Shown here one piece after another: positions 26,649 to 33,476 of a DNA stretch of 49,121 bases. The notes beneath the pieces are model-generated. The model did not search any database and was not told where the DNA came from. It saw only the letters and a program-made list of their open reading frames with translations. The position numbers and the translations under genes were made by a program. Numbering within the stretch: position 1 is the first letter of the stretch; the number at the start of each line of letters is the position of its first letter. Source of the DNA: an uncultured Shewanella sp. (GTDB lineage: Bacteria; Pseudomonadota; Gammaproteobacteria; Enterobacterales; Shewanellaceae); NCBI RefSeq assembly GCF_947495455.1, contig NZ_CANLZC010000034.1:1-49121 (forward strand). The letters are read 5' to 3'.

Positions 26649-27848
26649 ATGCAAACCAGTGCTATCGCTAAGCTGGGTAAAAACATGGCGGGTAAGATTG
26701 GTGAAGCGGCTGAAAATAAGAACATTAATCAAGTTGTGCGTTATATGTCCCATGCCGCCTTGGGGTGTGGTCTTGGCTTAGCCACCGCCAATGTCCATGG
26801 TAGCGACAAGAAAAACAAAATCAGCTGTTTATCCGGCGCAGGTGGCGCTGTGGTAGGGGAAGTGATTGCGGATACCTTTAAATCACAGAAGGCTTATAAC
26901 AAGGCTGAAAACGATCTTGAGTCTGCTTTAGCTGAACTTGGCATGGATGAAGATGCCTTTAAGGCATTAACAACAGAGCAACAAGCAGTTCAAATTGCAA
27001 CTCATACTAGCCTTGAAACAGCAATGGAGCGGCTTGAAAAACTTAAGACGCAAGGGGTTGATCTAGCCAAATTAGGCAGTGCGCTGGTGGCTTTTGTTGC
27101 CAATGCTGATGTCAATATTGCAGCGGATGCAGGAGCCAATGCGGCTGAAAATAATGCCTATAAATTTTTCTTTCAAGCCGCATATCAGCTTTATCGGGCT
27201 TATTTATTTGTCAAAACAATCGATGATTTAGTCGATAAGTTTAAAGATTTTGTTAAGGCGACACCTGAAGAACGAAATCAAATCCTGATTAATGCCGCTA
27301 TTGGGTTAGGTATTGATTTCATCGGTGGGAAAACCGTTAAAGAAACCGCAGGTGCACTGCTTAAATACTTAAAGCAATCAAATGCGAATCCAAAGATCCT
27401 CTATGAAATTGAATATCTGTATGATTGTATAGACAACAATAAACTTAATGCTTACAAACCCGGTAAAGGTCAGGCGTGGCACAATAGCCATAAGGGGAGT
27501 GGACAAGGAAGTGGGCTAGGGGTTGGTGAGGGACTAGCTGACCCAAGTTCTATTCGATTTACGCAAGATAGTATTAAGGCTACTTTTAAGGATGGTCGTT
27601 CATTGAAAGATTTGATAGATGATTTGAAATCCGGTAAAGTCACTGCCAATGACCTGCCAGCAATCAGAATTTTCGAACGAGATGGGAAAATTTTTTCTCT
27701 TGATAATCGTCGGTTAAAAGCTTTCCAAGAAGCTGGCGTACCAATACGAACAAAGCCGGCAACCCCAGACGAAATAGCAAATGAAGCATTCAAATTTACG
27801 AGTAAGAATGAGGGGGCTTCTATTAGAGTCCGTGGAGGTGGTTTGTAA
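26649..27848 (+). CDS. Orphan pretoxin plus ParB-like toxin domain (CdiA/haemagglutinin-type C-terminal end)
   Basis: The product is 399 aa. Residues about 10-80 (YMSHAALGCGLGLATANV, CLSGAGGAVVGEVIAD) match the pretoxin region of two-partner-secretion haemagglutinins and CdiA proteins. The middle is helical. A Gly-rich linker (GSGQGSGLGVGEG, about 278-292) leads into a C-terminal domain (about 295-399) with the ParB-like pattern LPAIRIFERDGKIFSLDNRRLKAF (D352-R355 in DNRR). ParB-fold toxin tips with this motif occur in polymorphic toxins; nuclease activity is inferred. There is no signal peptide, no ribosome site and no exoprotein body, so this is a detached tail. The ATG of the next gene overlaps its stop by one base, a typical toxin-immunity arrangement. 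Confidence 0.7.
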   Translation: MQTSAIAKLGKNMAGKIGEAAENKNINQVVRYMSHAALGCGLGLATANVHGSDKKNKISCLSGAGGAVVGEVIADTFKSQKAYNKAENDLESALAELGMDEDAFKALTTEQQAVQIATHTSLETAMERLEKLKTQGVDLAKLGSALVAFVANADVNIAADAGANAAENNAYKFFFQAAYQLYRAYLFVKTIDDLVDKFKDFVKATPEERNQILINAAIGLGIDFIGGKTVKETAGALLKYLKQSNANPKILYEIEYLYDCIDNNKLNAYKPGKGQAWHNSHKGSGQGSGLGVGEGLADPSSIRFTQDSIKATFKDGRSLKDLIDDLKSGKVTANDLPAIRIFERDGKIFSLDNRRLKAFQEAGVPIRTKPATPDEIANEAFKFTSKNEGASIRVRGGGL

Positions 27849-28108
27849 TGAAGTCAAAATTAGTAAATGAGCTCGATAATGTATTAACAAAGGAGGATTT
27901 TTCTAAGTTTATTATAAATATGATCGTTGACTTTAAAGATCATACTGATGATTGGGAAAATCAAGACTTACTAAGTTTTTTAGAGGCCATATCTGGATGG
28001 GTTGAAGATATGGACGGTTTCTATGTTAACCAAGGAAAGGAGTTTCCAGATAATATAAATTGGAAAGTCTTTGCTGAAATTTTTTATGCTGCAAGAGTTT
28101 ATGAATAA
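27848..28108 (+). CDS. Small acidic immunity-type protein (DUF7660-like)
   Basis: The product is 86 aa and overlaps the toxin gene by one base (TAATG). The pattern WENQDLLSFLEAISGWVEDMDGFY followed by INWKVFAEIFYAARVYE matches a family of small proteins I recall as DUF7660. Such acidic soluble proteins next to a toxin tip commonly act as its cytoplasmic immunity partner. The family name is from memory; the immunity role rests on size, charge and tight coupling with the upstream ParB-like toxin gene. The cassette-end repeat follows about 40 bp later. Confidence 0.7.
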   Translation: MKSKLVNELDNVLTKEDFSKFIINMIVDFKDHTDDWENQDLLSFLEAISGWVEDMDGFYVNQGKEFPDNINWKVFAEIFYAARVYE

Positions 28109-28118
28109 AGATTTGGAT

Positions 28119-28217
28119 TAACTAAATATAGGATTAATTAAGACACCCATAGTTAATTGATGTAGTTTCAACCAAAACCACCGTTTCTGATATCACATTC
28201 AGCGGTGGTTTTTTATT
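28119..28217 (+). terminator. Cassette-end repeat 4 with terminator
   Basis: GGATTAACTAAATATAGGATT and AAGACACCCATAGTTAATTG lead into a 9-bp stem (28176-28184 with 28204-28212, arm AAACCACCG) and a T run to 28215. It closes the ParB-like toxin/immunity cassette. Confidence 0.75.
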
Positions 28218-28475
28218 GCTTTTTCTTATTGATTTTTGCCGTTGTTGAATGAGATTGAGTGAAACAAGCTTGACTTTAGACTTAAGTCTGATAGTGGTTC
28301 GATCTCTAAATATGATATAGATTAAGAATATGGCGAGGAGTTATCTCATTGGAGCTAAAATGTATTGTTTTAGGTCATTGCTAATTTCAACTATACAGTC
28401 TGCTATTGGTTATATGAGTTAGGTTTTCTGTGCCGTAAATTATTATACGATCTCAATTATGGAGTCACTATCATC
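28218..28475. other. Gene-free stretch before the GlcG-like gene
   Basis: AT-rich sequence without a convincing open frame. It presumably holds the promoter for the GlcG-like gene. Confidence 0.4.
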
Positions 28476-28880
28476 ATGAATATTACGTTAGCACAAGCAG
28501 AAAAGCTTATTGCCGCAGCACAGGCTAAATCTATTGAATTAAATACTAAAATGAATATTGCTATTGTCGATTCTGGTGCCAATTTGGTTGCATTTGCACG
28601 TATGGATGGAGCTTGGCTTGGCTCGATTGATATTTCTCTTAAAAAGGCTAAAACGGCACGTTATTTTGATATGAATACAGGAAATGTAGGTGAGTTATCC
28701 CAACCAGGAGGTGCATTGTATAATATCGAACATTCTAATAATGGACTGATCACCTTTCCTGGTGGTGTGCCTATACGAGATTTGGATGGCAATATTATCG
28801 GTGCTATTGGCGTAAGTGGCAGTACAGTTGAGAATGATCACAGGGTTGCCGAAGCAGGCGCGGCCAGTTTGTGTAAATAG
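28476..28880 (+). CDS. GlcG/HbpS family protein
   Basis: The product is 134 aa, full length for this family. It begins with the helix [19 protein letters not shown], then [36 protein letters not shown], a [24 protein letters not shown] block and the C-terminal [21 protein letters not shown]. GlcG and HbpS proteins form oligomers; some bind haem or act as redox sensors, while others sit in glycolate or small-molecule gene clusters. No partner is nearby, so the role here is open. It lies between two cassette-end repeats, which suggests it travelled as a cassette itself even though it is neither toxin nor obvious immunity. Confidence 0.85.
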   Translation: MNITLAQAEKLIAAAQAKSIELNTKMNIAIVDSGANLVAFARMDGAWLGSIDISLKKAKTARYFDMNTGNVGELSQPGGALYNIEHSNNGLITFPGGVPIRDLDGNIIGAIGVSGSTVENDHRVAEAGAASLCK

Positions 28881-28962
28881 ACTAAACCACTGTTCATCCA
28901 TATCGCTTTATTTATATTAAATATTTGAATTAATTAAAAATTAATTCGTCGTTACTCAACGC

Positions 28963-29029
28963 TTGATTAATTGATGTCATTTTAATCCAAACCACCGCTT
29001 CTGACATCACTTCTGGAGGTGGTTTTTAT
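28963..29029 (+). terminator. Cassette-end repeat 5 with terminator
   Basis: TTGATTAATTGATG and TTTTAATCCAAACC lead into an 8-bp stem (28989-28996 with 29018-29025, arm AAACCACC) and a T run. It follows the GlcG-like gene; the duplicated zinc-ribbon segment begins at 29057. Confidence 0.7.
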
Positions 29030-29181
29030 TTCTTGAGATTCTATCAAGCTTGTTCGATGTTGACTGTTGATAAATGAACCCGCTAAGACCCCCTTAGAGC
29101 CCGCTGGCTAACTCCGTACTAGTGACATTGGCAAGCGCAATGATAGAATGAGCATTAAAAACATAATAAAGGGATGTATTT

Positions 29182-29688
29182 ATGCTGTGTCCAAGAACCC
29201 ATACGGCTATGAGTCGAGTGAAAGTCGGTGGGATCCGTATCGACTATTCAACACACTGTGGTGGTGTGTTTTTTGATAATAATGCATTGCAACATTTTGA
29301 TGAAGCACATGAACGGCGAGGGGAAGTGATGGTTGAGCATCTTGAGCCATTTTATAACCCAAAGATAGATTTAACCCTTAGGATCCATTGTCCTCAATGT
29401 CCCGACATTGTGATGGCGCGGCATTTCTATAGCCCAAAAAATCAGGTTGAAATTGACCGTTGCCCTGGATGTGGGGGGATTTGGCTTGATTATGGCGAGC
29501 TTAAAAAGATCCGGCAATTATTTCCAACACAGGCTCACAGAACTCAAGCGGCGGAAAGTTTTAAAATGGCTTTTTCTCAAAGTCCTGAATTTCGTGCACA
29601 CATTGAAAAGATTGAACATCACAATGCCATAGGTGGGCGATTAAGGCAGTTTAATGAGTGCCAATCATTACTGGATTTTTTGGTGTAA
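29182..29688 (+). CDS. zf-TFIIB zinc-ribbon protein
   Basis: The product is 168 aa. Two related zinc-ribbon units are visible. The second (CPQCPDIVM ... CPGCGGIWLDYGEL, about residues 72-112) has all four cysteines. The first (MLCPRTHTAM ... HCGGVFFDNNALQ) has lost one, reading CPRT instead of CPxC. The GIWLD/GVFFD-plus-EL pattern defines the zf-TFIIB family, small proteins of unclear function. Start and upstream region are duplicated at 26.1-26.35 kb, where the copy is truncated. A hairpin terminator follows. Confidence 0.85.
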   Translation: MLCPRTHTAMSRVKVGGIRIDYSTHCGGVFFDNNALQHFDEAHERRGEVMVEHLEPFYNPKIDLTLRIHCPQCPDIVMARHFYSPKNQVEIDRCPGCGGIWLDYGELKKIRQLFPTQAHRTQAAESFKMAFSQSPEFRAHIEKIEHHNAIGGRLRQFNECQSLLDFLV

Positions 29689-29761
29689 TTGACGCTACGC
29701 TTCACCGTTTGGTTTTTCAGTGAGGTGTTGTCTTAGTTCGCCAATGTTAGCCTGCGAATGT

Positions 29762-29793
29762 GAGGTGATTTTATCACCTCTTGGGCTTTTTTA
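29762..29793 (+). terminator. Terminator after the zinc-ribbon gene
   Basis: A perfect 8-bp stem GAGGTGAT (29762-29769) with ATCACCTC (29773-29780) is followed by TTGGGCTTTTTT. Confidence 0.75.
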
Positions 29794-29844
29794 TCTTTAA
29801 AAAAATTTTTACCTTTAAGCCATTTCCTTTTTCTCAAGCAATGT

Positions 29845-29873
29845 TTTTTCTTTATACAATATTTTTCTTTATA
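29845..29873 (+). repeat. Direct repeat in the cytochrome bd promoter region
   Basis: TTTTTCTTTATA occurs at 29845-29856 and 29862-29873, 17 bp apart and about 65-90 bp before the cioA start. It could contribute promoter elements or a regulator site. Confidence 0.35.
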
Positions 29874-29937
29874 GGATGGATTTGCTTCTATACTTGGTTG
29901 TGATGAGTCTTAATAATTGTTTTGGGAATAAAATTCT

Positions 29938-31317
29938 ATGGATTGGATGGAAATTTTATCGCGCATTCAGTTTGCTTTTACTGTCAGCTTTCATATCCTT
30001 TTCCCTGCTTTTAGTATTGGTTTATCTGCTTTTTTGATGATTTTTGAAGGGGTTTGGCTGATCACAAAAAATGATAAATATCTTACTATTGTGAAATTTT
30101 GGACTAAAGTCTTTGCTTTGACTTTTGGCATGGGGGTGGTGTCTGGCATCGTCATGGAGTTTCAGTTTGGCACTAATTGGTCTGGCTTTGCTAAGGAAGT
30201 GGGGCCTGTGCTGGGAGCCTTGTTTACCTATGAAGTGTTGACGGCCTTCTTTATTGAAGCGGGCGCATTGGGCATTATGATTTTTGGCTGGGGAAGAGTC
30301 AGTAAAGCATTACATTATTTTTCAAATATTGTGATTTTTTTGGGCGTGACAATATCGGCTTTTTGGATCCTGTCGGCAAACTCATGGATGCAAACGCCTA
30401 ACGGAGTGGATTATGTTAATGGTCAATTTATCATAACGAGTTGGTTTGACGTTATTTTTAACCCTTCTGTTTTACCCAGATATTCGCATATGTTGATTGC
30501 GGCTTATTTAAGTACCTCTTTTGTGATATTGGGCGTGAGCGCCTATTATTTAATCAAAAAAATCAATCACGATTTTGCCTTGCCTTGTATTCGATTTTCT
30601 GTGGTGAGTATTTTGTTATTTAGCCTAGTGCAATTTTTTGTGGGGGATGAAGTGGGCATTAAAGTTCATGAACATCAACCCATTAAAACGGCGGCCATTG
30701 AAGGGGTGTGGAATACACAAAAGGGTGCCCCTTTGGTTTTATTTGCCTATCCCGATGAAGAAGCGGAGATTAATCGTTTTGCCATAGAAATTCCTAAGTT
30801 AGCCTCATTGATTAATACTCATCAAATGGACGGTGAGCTGATAGGGCTAAAGAGTGTGGATAAACAAGATAGACCTTTAGTGGCCGTTGTTTTTTATAGC
30901 TTTAGGGTCATGGTGGCCATTGGAATATTGATGTTAATGATGGGCGTCATAGGCACGATTTTATTGCTTAAAAAGCGATTGGAACAGACTAACTGGTTTC
31001 TCTCTTTAAGTGTGATCTGTTCGCCTATTGGCTTTATTGCGATAATAGCGGGTTGGTTTACCGCTGAGTTCGGTCGCCAGCCTTGGGTGGTTTACAATTT
31101 GATTCGAACAGAAGATGTTGTCAGTGACTTGAGTGTGATCCAAGTGGCTATTTCATTAGCGTTAATTATTGTGATTTATTGCATTGTGTTTGGCTTTTTT
31201 TATTTTCGTTATTTTAGCCGAATTATTAAGCAAGGCCCTTCTGCAGCAGGAACCGAAAGAATGCCTTATGCATATTTTCAATCCGTTGAAGAAAATATTT
31301 CGAAAAAGGATGCGTAA
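29938..31317 (+). CDS. cioA: Cytochrome bd-type quinol oxidase subunit I (cyanide-insensitive type)
   Basis: The product is 459 aa, clearly shorter than E. coli CydA (522 aa) because the Q loop between helices 6 and 7 is short, as in the CIO/CioA type. The subunit carries haems b558, b595 and d and oxidises quinol in the inner membrane while reducing oxygen. Haem ligand H19 (SFHILF), E99 and E107 (EVLTAFFIEAGALG), and H184 (RYSHML) are present, as is GRQPWVVYNLIRT. About nine membrane helices are expected. It is followed at once by the subunit II gene. This oxidase is expected to work at low oxygen or in the presence of cyanide or nitric oxide; the assignment to CIO type is by loop length. 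Confidence 0.9.
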   Translation: MDWMEILSRIQFAFTVSFHILFPAFSIGLSAFLMIFEGVWLITKNDKYLTIVKFWTKVFALTFGMGVVSGIVMEFQFGTNWSGFAKEVGPVLGALFTYEVLTAFFIEAGALGIMIFGWGRVSKALHYFSNIVIFLGVTISAFWILSANSWMQTPNGVDYVNGQFIITSWFDVIFNPSVLPRYSHMLIAAYLSTSFVILGVSAYYLIKKINHDFALPCIRFSVVSILLFSLVQFFVGDEVGIKVHEHQPIKTAAIEGVWNTQKGAPLVLFAYPDEEAEINRFAIEIPKLASLINTHQMDGELIGLKSVDKQDRPLVAVVFYSFRVMVAIGILMLMMGVIGTILLLKKRLEQTNWFLSLSVICSPIGFIAIIAGWFTAEFGRQPWVVYNLIRTEDVVSDLSVIQVAISLALIIVIYCIVFGFFYFRYFSRIIKQGPSAAGTERMPYAYFQSVEENISKKDA

Positions 31318-31318
31318 A

Positions 31319-32281
31319 ATGGACTATCTCGGTTTAAGTTGGCTATTAATTATTGGTTTTGGATTATTGATGTATGTGATCCTCGATGGATTTACTTTGG
31401 GGGTGGGAGGGTTATTTCCTTTTTTTAATCATGATCAGAAAGATATTGCGATTAGTGTCTTATTGCCCACCTGGGATGGTAATCAAACATGGCTGGTTTT
31501 TTCTTTAGCGGCATTTTATGGCATGTTTCCTATTGGTTTTGCTTTTTTGTTTCCTAAAATTTACCTTCCTGCGATTATATTGGCTCTGATGTTGTTATTT
31601 AGAGGGATTTGCTTTGAGTTTAGACTGAAGTCGACGAAAGGGATTCAAAATTGGGATCGTCTTTTTTTCATCTCATCTTTAATGATAGCCTTAATACATG
31701 GCTATTTAGTCGGTCAGTTGGTGGTGGGATATGCCAATGCCCATTATTTGGATGGACTGGTTTTTAAGATCACCTCAGCAATCACATTAGCCATAGGTTA
31801 TATGTTATTAGGGGCTTGTCGATTAATTTTAAAAACCGAAGGTGATTTGTTAAAAAAAGCACAAGATTTGGCCATGGTACTCGCCATTATTTTGTTGATC
31901 ATGATGCTGGTTTTAGGCTTGCAAACGGAGATGCACAAGAGTCTGGCTTTATTTTCAGTTAAAATGGTATTACTGATTTTGCTGCTGTCATTAACACTGG
32001 TTAATTTTATTATTTTATTTTTTATTATTAGAGGCGAGCGTCATTACTTACCTTATTTATTCAGTGTTTTTATTTTTATACTGACTTATTTGAGTATGTT
32101 TATTTATATTTTTCCTTATATCGTGCCTTACGAGCTGACTTATGAGCAAGCAAAAGCTTCAAATATGACCTTATCCTTTACCTTGATCCCTGCTGCTTTT
32201 ATGATCCCTCTGTTACTCATTTATACCAGTTATGCTTATTATATTTTTAGAGGTAAGACAAAAGAGAAGTTGAAATATTAA
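31319..32281 (+). CDS. cioB: Cytochrome bd-type quinol oxidase subunit II
   Basis: The product is 320 aa. ATG 31319 lies one base after the subunit I stop, with GGAT upstream; a longer frame overlapping cioA is not needed. MDYLGLSWLLIIGFGLLMYVILDGFTLGVG is the conserved first helix. WDGNQTWLVFSLAAFYGMFPIGFAFLFP is the diagnostic motif of the CydB family. Eight or so membrane helices follow. The subunit pairs with CioA. The C-terminus is basic and short. The gene is translationally coupled to cioA and followed by a possible small subunit. Confidence 0.9.
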   Translation: MDYLGLSWLLIIGFGLLMYVILDGFTLGVGGLFPFFNHDQKDIAISVLLPTWDGNQTWLVFSLAAFYGMFPIGFAFLFPKIYLPAIILALMLLFRGICFEFRLKSTKGIQNWDRLFFISSLMIALIHGYLVGQLVVGYANAHYLDGLVFKITSAITLAIGYMLLGACRLILKTEGDLLKKAQDLAMVLAIILLIMMLVLGLQTEMHKSLALFSVKMVLLILLLSLTLVNFIILFFIIRGERHYLPYLFSVFIFILTYLSMFIYIFPYIVPYELTYEQAKASNMTLSFTLIPAAFMIPLLLIYTSYAYYIFRGKTKEKLKY

Positions 32282-32296
32282 GGTACAGTGACAGAA

Positions 32297-32419
32297 ATGC
32301 TAGCATTAACACCTAGCAATGTTTTTTATACAATGATTGTTTTGATCCTGTCATTTGCTTCTATGGAGGCTATGGACTCCACTATGCTTTATTTAAACAG
32401 AACTCGAAATAATGGCTAA
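32297..32419 (+). CDS. Possible 40-aa single-helix membrane peptide after cioB
   Basis: ATG 32297 opens a 40-codon frame (MLALTPSNVFYTMIVLILSF, then ASMEAMDSTMLYLNRTRNNG) ending at TAA 32419. It has one hydrophobic helix with an acidic residue after it, the general shape of CydX/CioZ small subunits of bd oxidases. It lacks the family's conserved Trp and its ribosome site is weak. The position, 15 bp after cioB, is the main argument. Confidence 0.35.
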   Translation: MLALTPSNVFYTMIVLILSFASMEAMDSTMLYLNRTRNNG

Positions 32420-32440
32420 AGCCGTTAGGAGCATAGTGTG

Positions 32441-33424
32441 ATGAAAAAAGAGAATGAAAAAGAAGGGGGAGTGATAGAAAGTCAAACAAGTTCAGCTCCC
32501 TTATCTATTTACTATACGGATTCAGGCCCCCTTGATAGTGTGCAATATACGCTGCGTTTTTTGGCAAAAATTGGAGGAGGTGAGGAGCGTCTTATACTGA
32601 TGGACACAGGCTCCACAGGTATAGTGGTACCGTGTTCGGCCATTGCTAATTATTCAACCTGTGAAAAAGTTTACCCTCAGCTTCCAGCCCCTCACTATAG
32701 TTCCAGTGGTGCGCATTACGACGGAGAGTGGATATACACTAGCTTTGAGCTGAGGGATCATCAAGGTAATCACATAAAAATTGAGAAGATCCCTGTTTTT
32801 GCGGTGAAAGAAAAAATCGGTGAAGATGTGTCGCAAGTGAGCATGATGGGAGTGGGGATCCACTCTAAGGTGTATGGTGAGACTTATAACCCTTTTTTAA
32901 ACTTACCTCAAATGCTCCAAAGGGACTATTCACAAGCTTATATTATTACTCGCTCACATGTCAGTTTTGGTTTTTCTGAGGCTGTTAGGGAAAGCTTTAA
33001 CCATTTCTCTTTTCCTTTAAACTGTGAGACGGCAATGGCCACCACGACATTGTTACCGCCTAAAGGTGGTCAATTCCCCGCTTTTAAGCAAACAACGCCA
33101 TTACTTATTGATACTGGTATTGCTTACATGATAGTGACACCGAAAAAAAAGGCTGCTCAACCGAGTCATGACTTTGTTGATGCAAAGACTCAACATCTTA
33201 TTGATGGTACACAAGTTAAAGTGACTTTAACGGATAATAAGAAGACGCCTTTTCATTATACTTTTACTGTGTCAAATAAACTTGAAGCCGTTGATCCCCG
33301 TTATGTTCGTTTTGCCATTCCCTCAACCCATGGATTTATCAATACTGGTAGGCATATTCTTACTGAATATGATTACTTAGTGGATTTTGAGCAGTATTTG
33401 ATAGGACTCAAGCCCGTGGCATGA
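32441..33424 (+). CDS. Pepsin-like aspartic protease without signal peptide
   Basis: The product is 327 aa; GTG 32438 is an equally possible start, and AGGAG lies just before. Two aspartate motifs mark a bilobed pepsin-fold enzyme: LILMDTGSTGIVVP (D55) and LLIDTGIAYMIVTP (D224). The C-terminal NTGRHILTEYDYLVDFEQYLIGLKP matches the final strands of the A1 fold. There is no signal peptide and no long prosegment, so the protein should be cytoplasmic. Bacterial pepsin homologues are uncommon; the shewasins described from Shewanella are the nearest precedent I know. It lies between the cyd-type operon and a convergent lipase gene. Substrate unknown. Confidence 0.75.
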   Translation: MKKENEKEGGVIESQTSSAPLSIYYTDSGPLDSVQYTLRFLAKIGGGEERLILMDTGSTGIVVPCSAIANYSTCEKVYPQLPAPHYSSSGAHYDGEWIYTSFELRDHQGNHIKIEKIPVFAVKEKIGEDVSQVSMMGVGIHSKVYGETYNPFLNLPQMLQRDYSQAYIITRSHVSFGFSEAVRESFNHFSFPLNCETAMATTTLLPPKGGQFPAFKQTTPLLIDTGIAYMIVTPKKKAAQPSHDFVDAKTQHLIDGTQVKVTLTDNKKTPFHYTFTVSNKLEAVDPRYVRFAIPSTHGFINTGRHILTEYDYLVDFEQYLIGLKPVA

Positions 33425-33449
33425 TTTAACGCCAATGGCGTTAAATCAT
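33421..33449. terminator. Strong hairpin between convergent protease and esterase genes
   Basis: A perfect 13-bp stem (33421-33433 with 33437-33449, arm ATGATTTAACGCC) has a 3-nt loop and overlaps the protease stop codon. It can serve both strands. Confidence 0.65.
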
Positions 33450-33476
33450 CAGCTAAATCATAAGGATGAGTATTTT

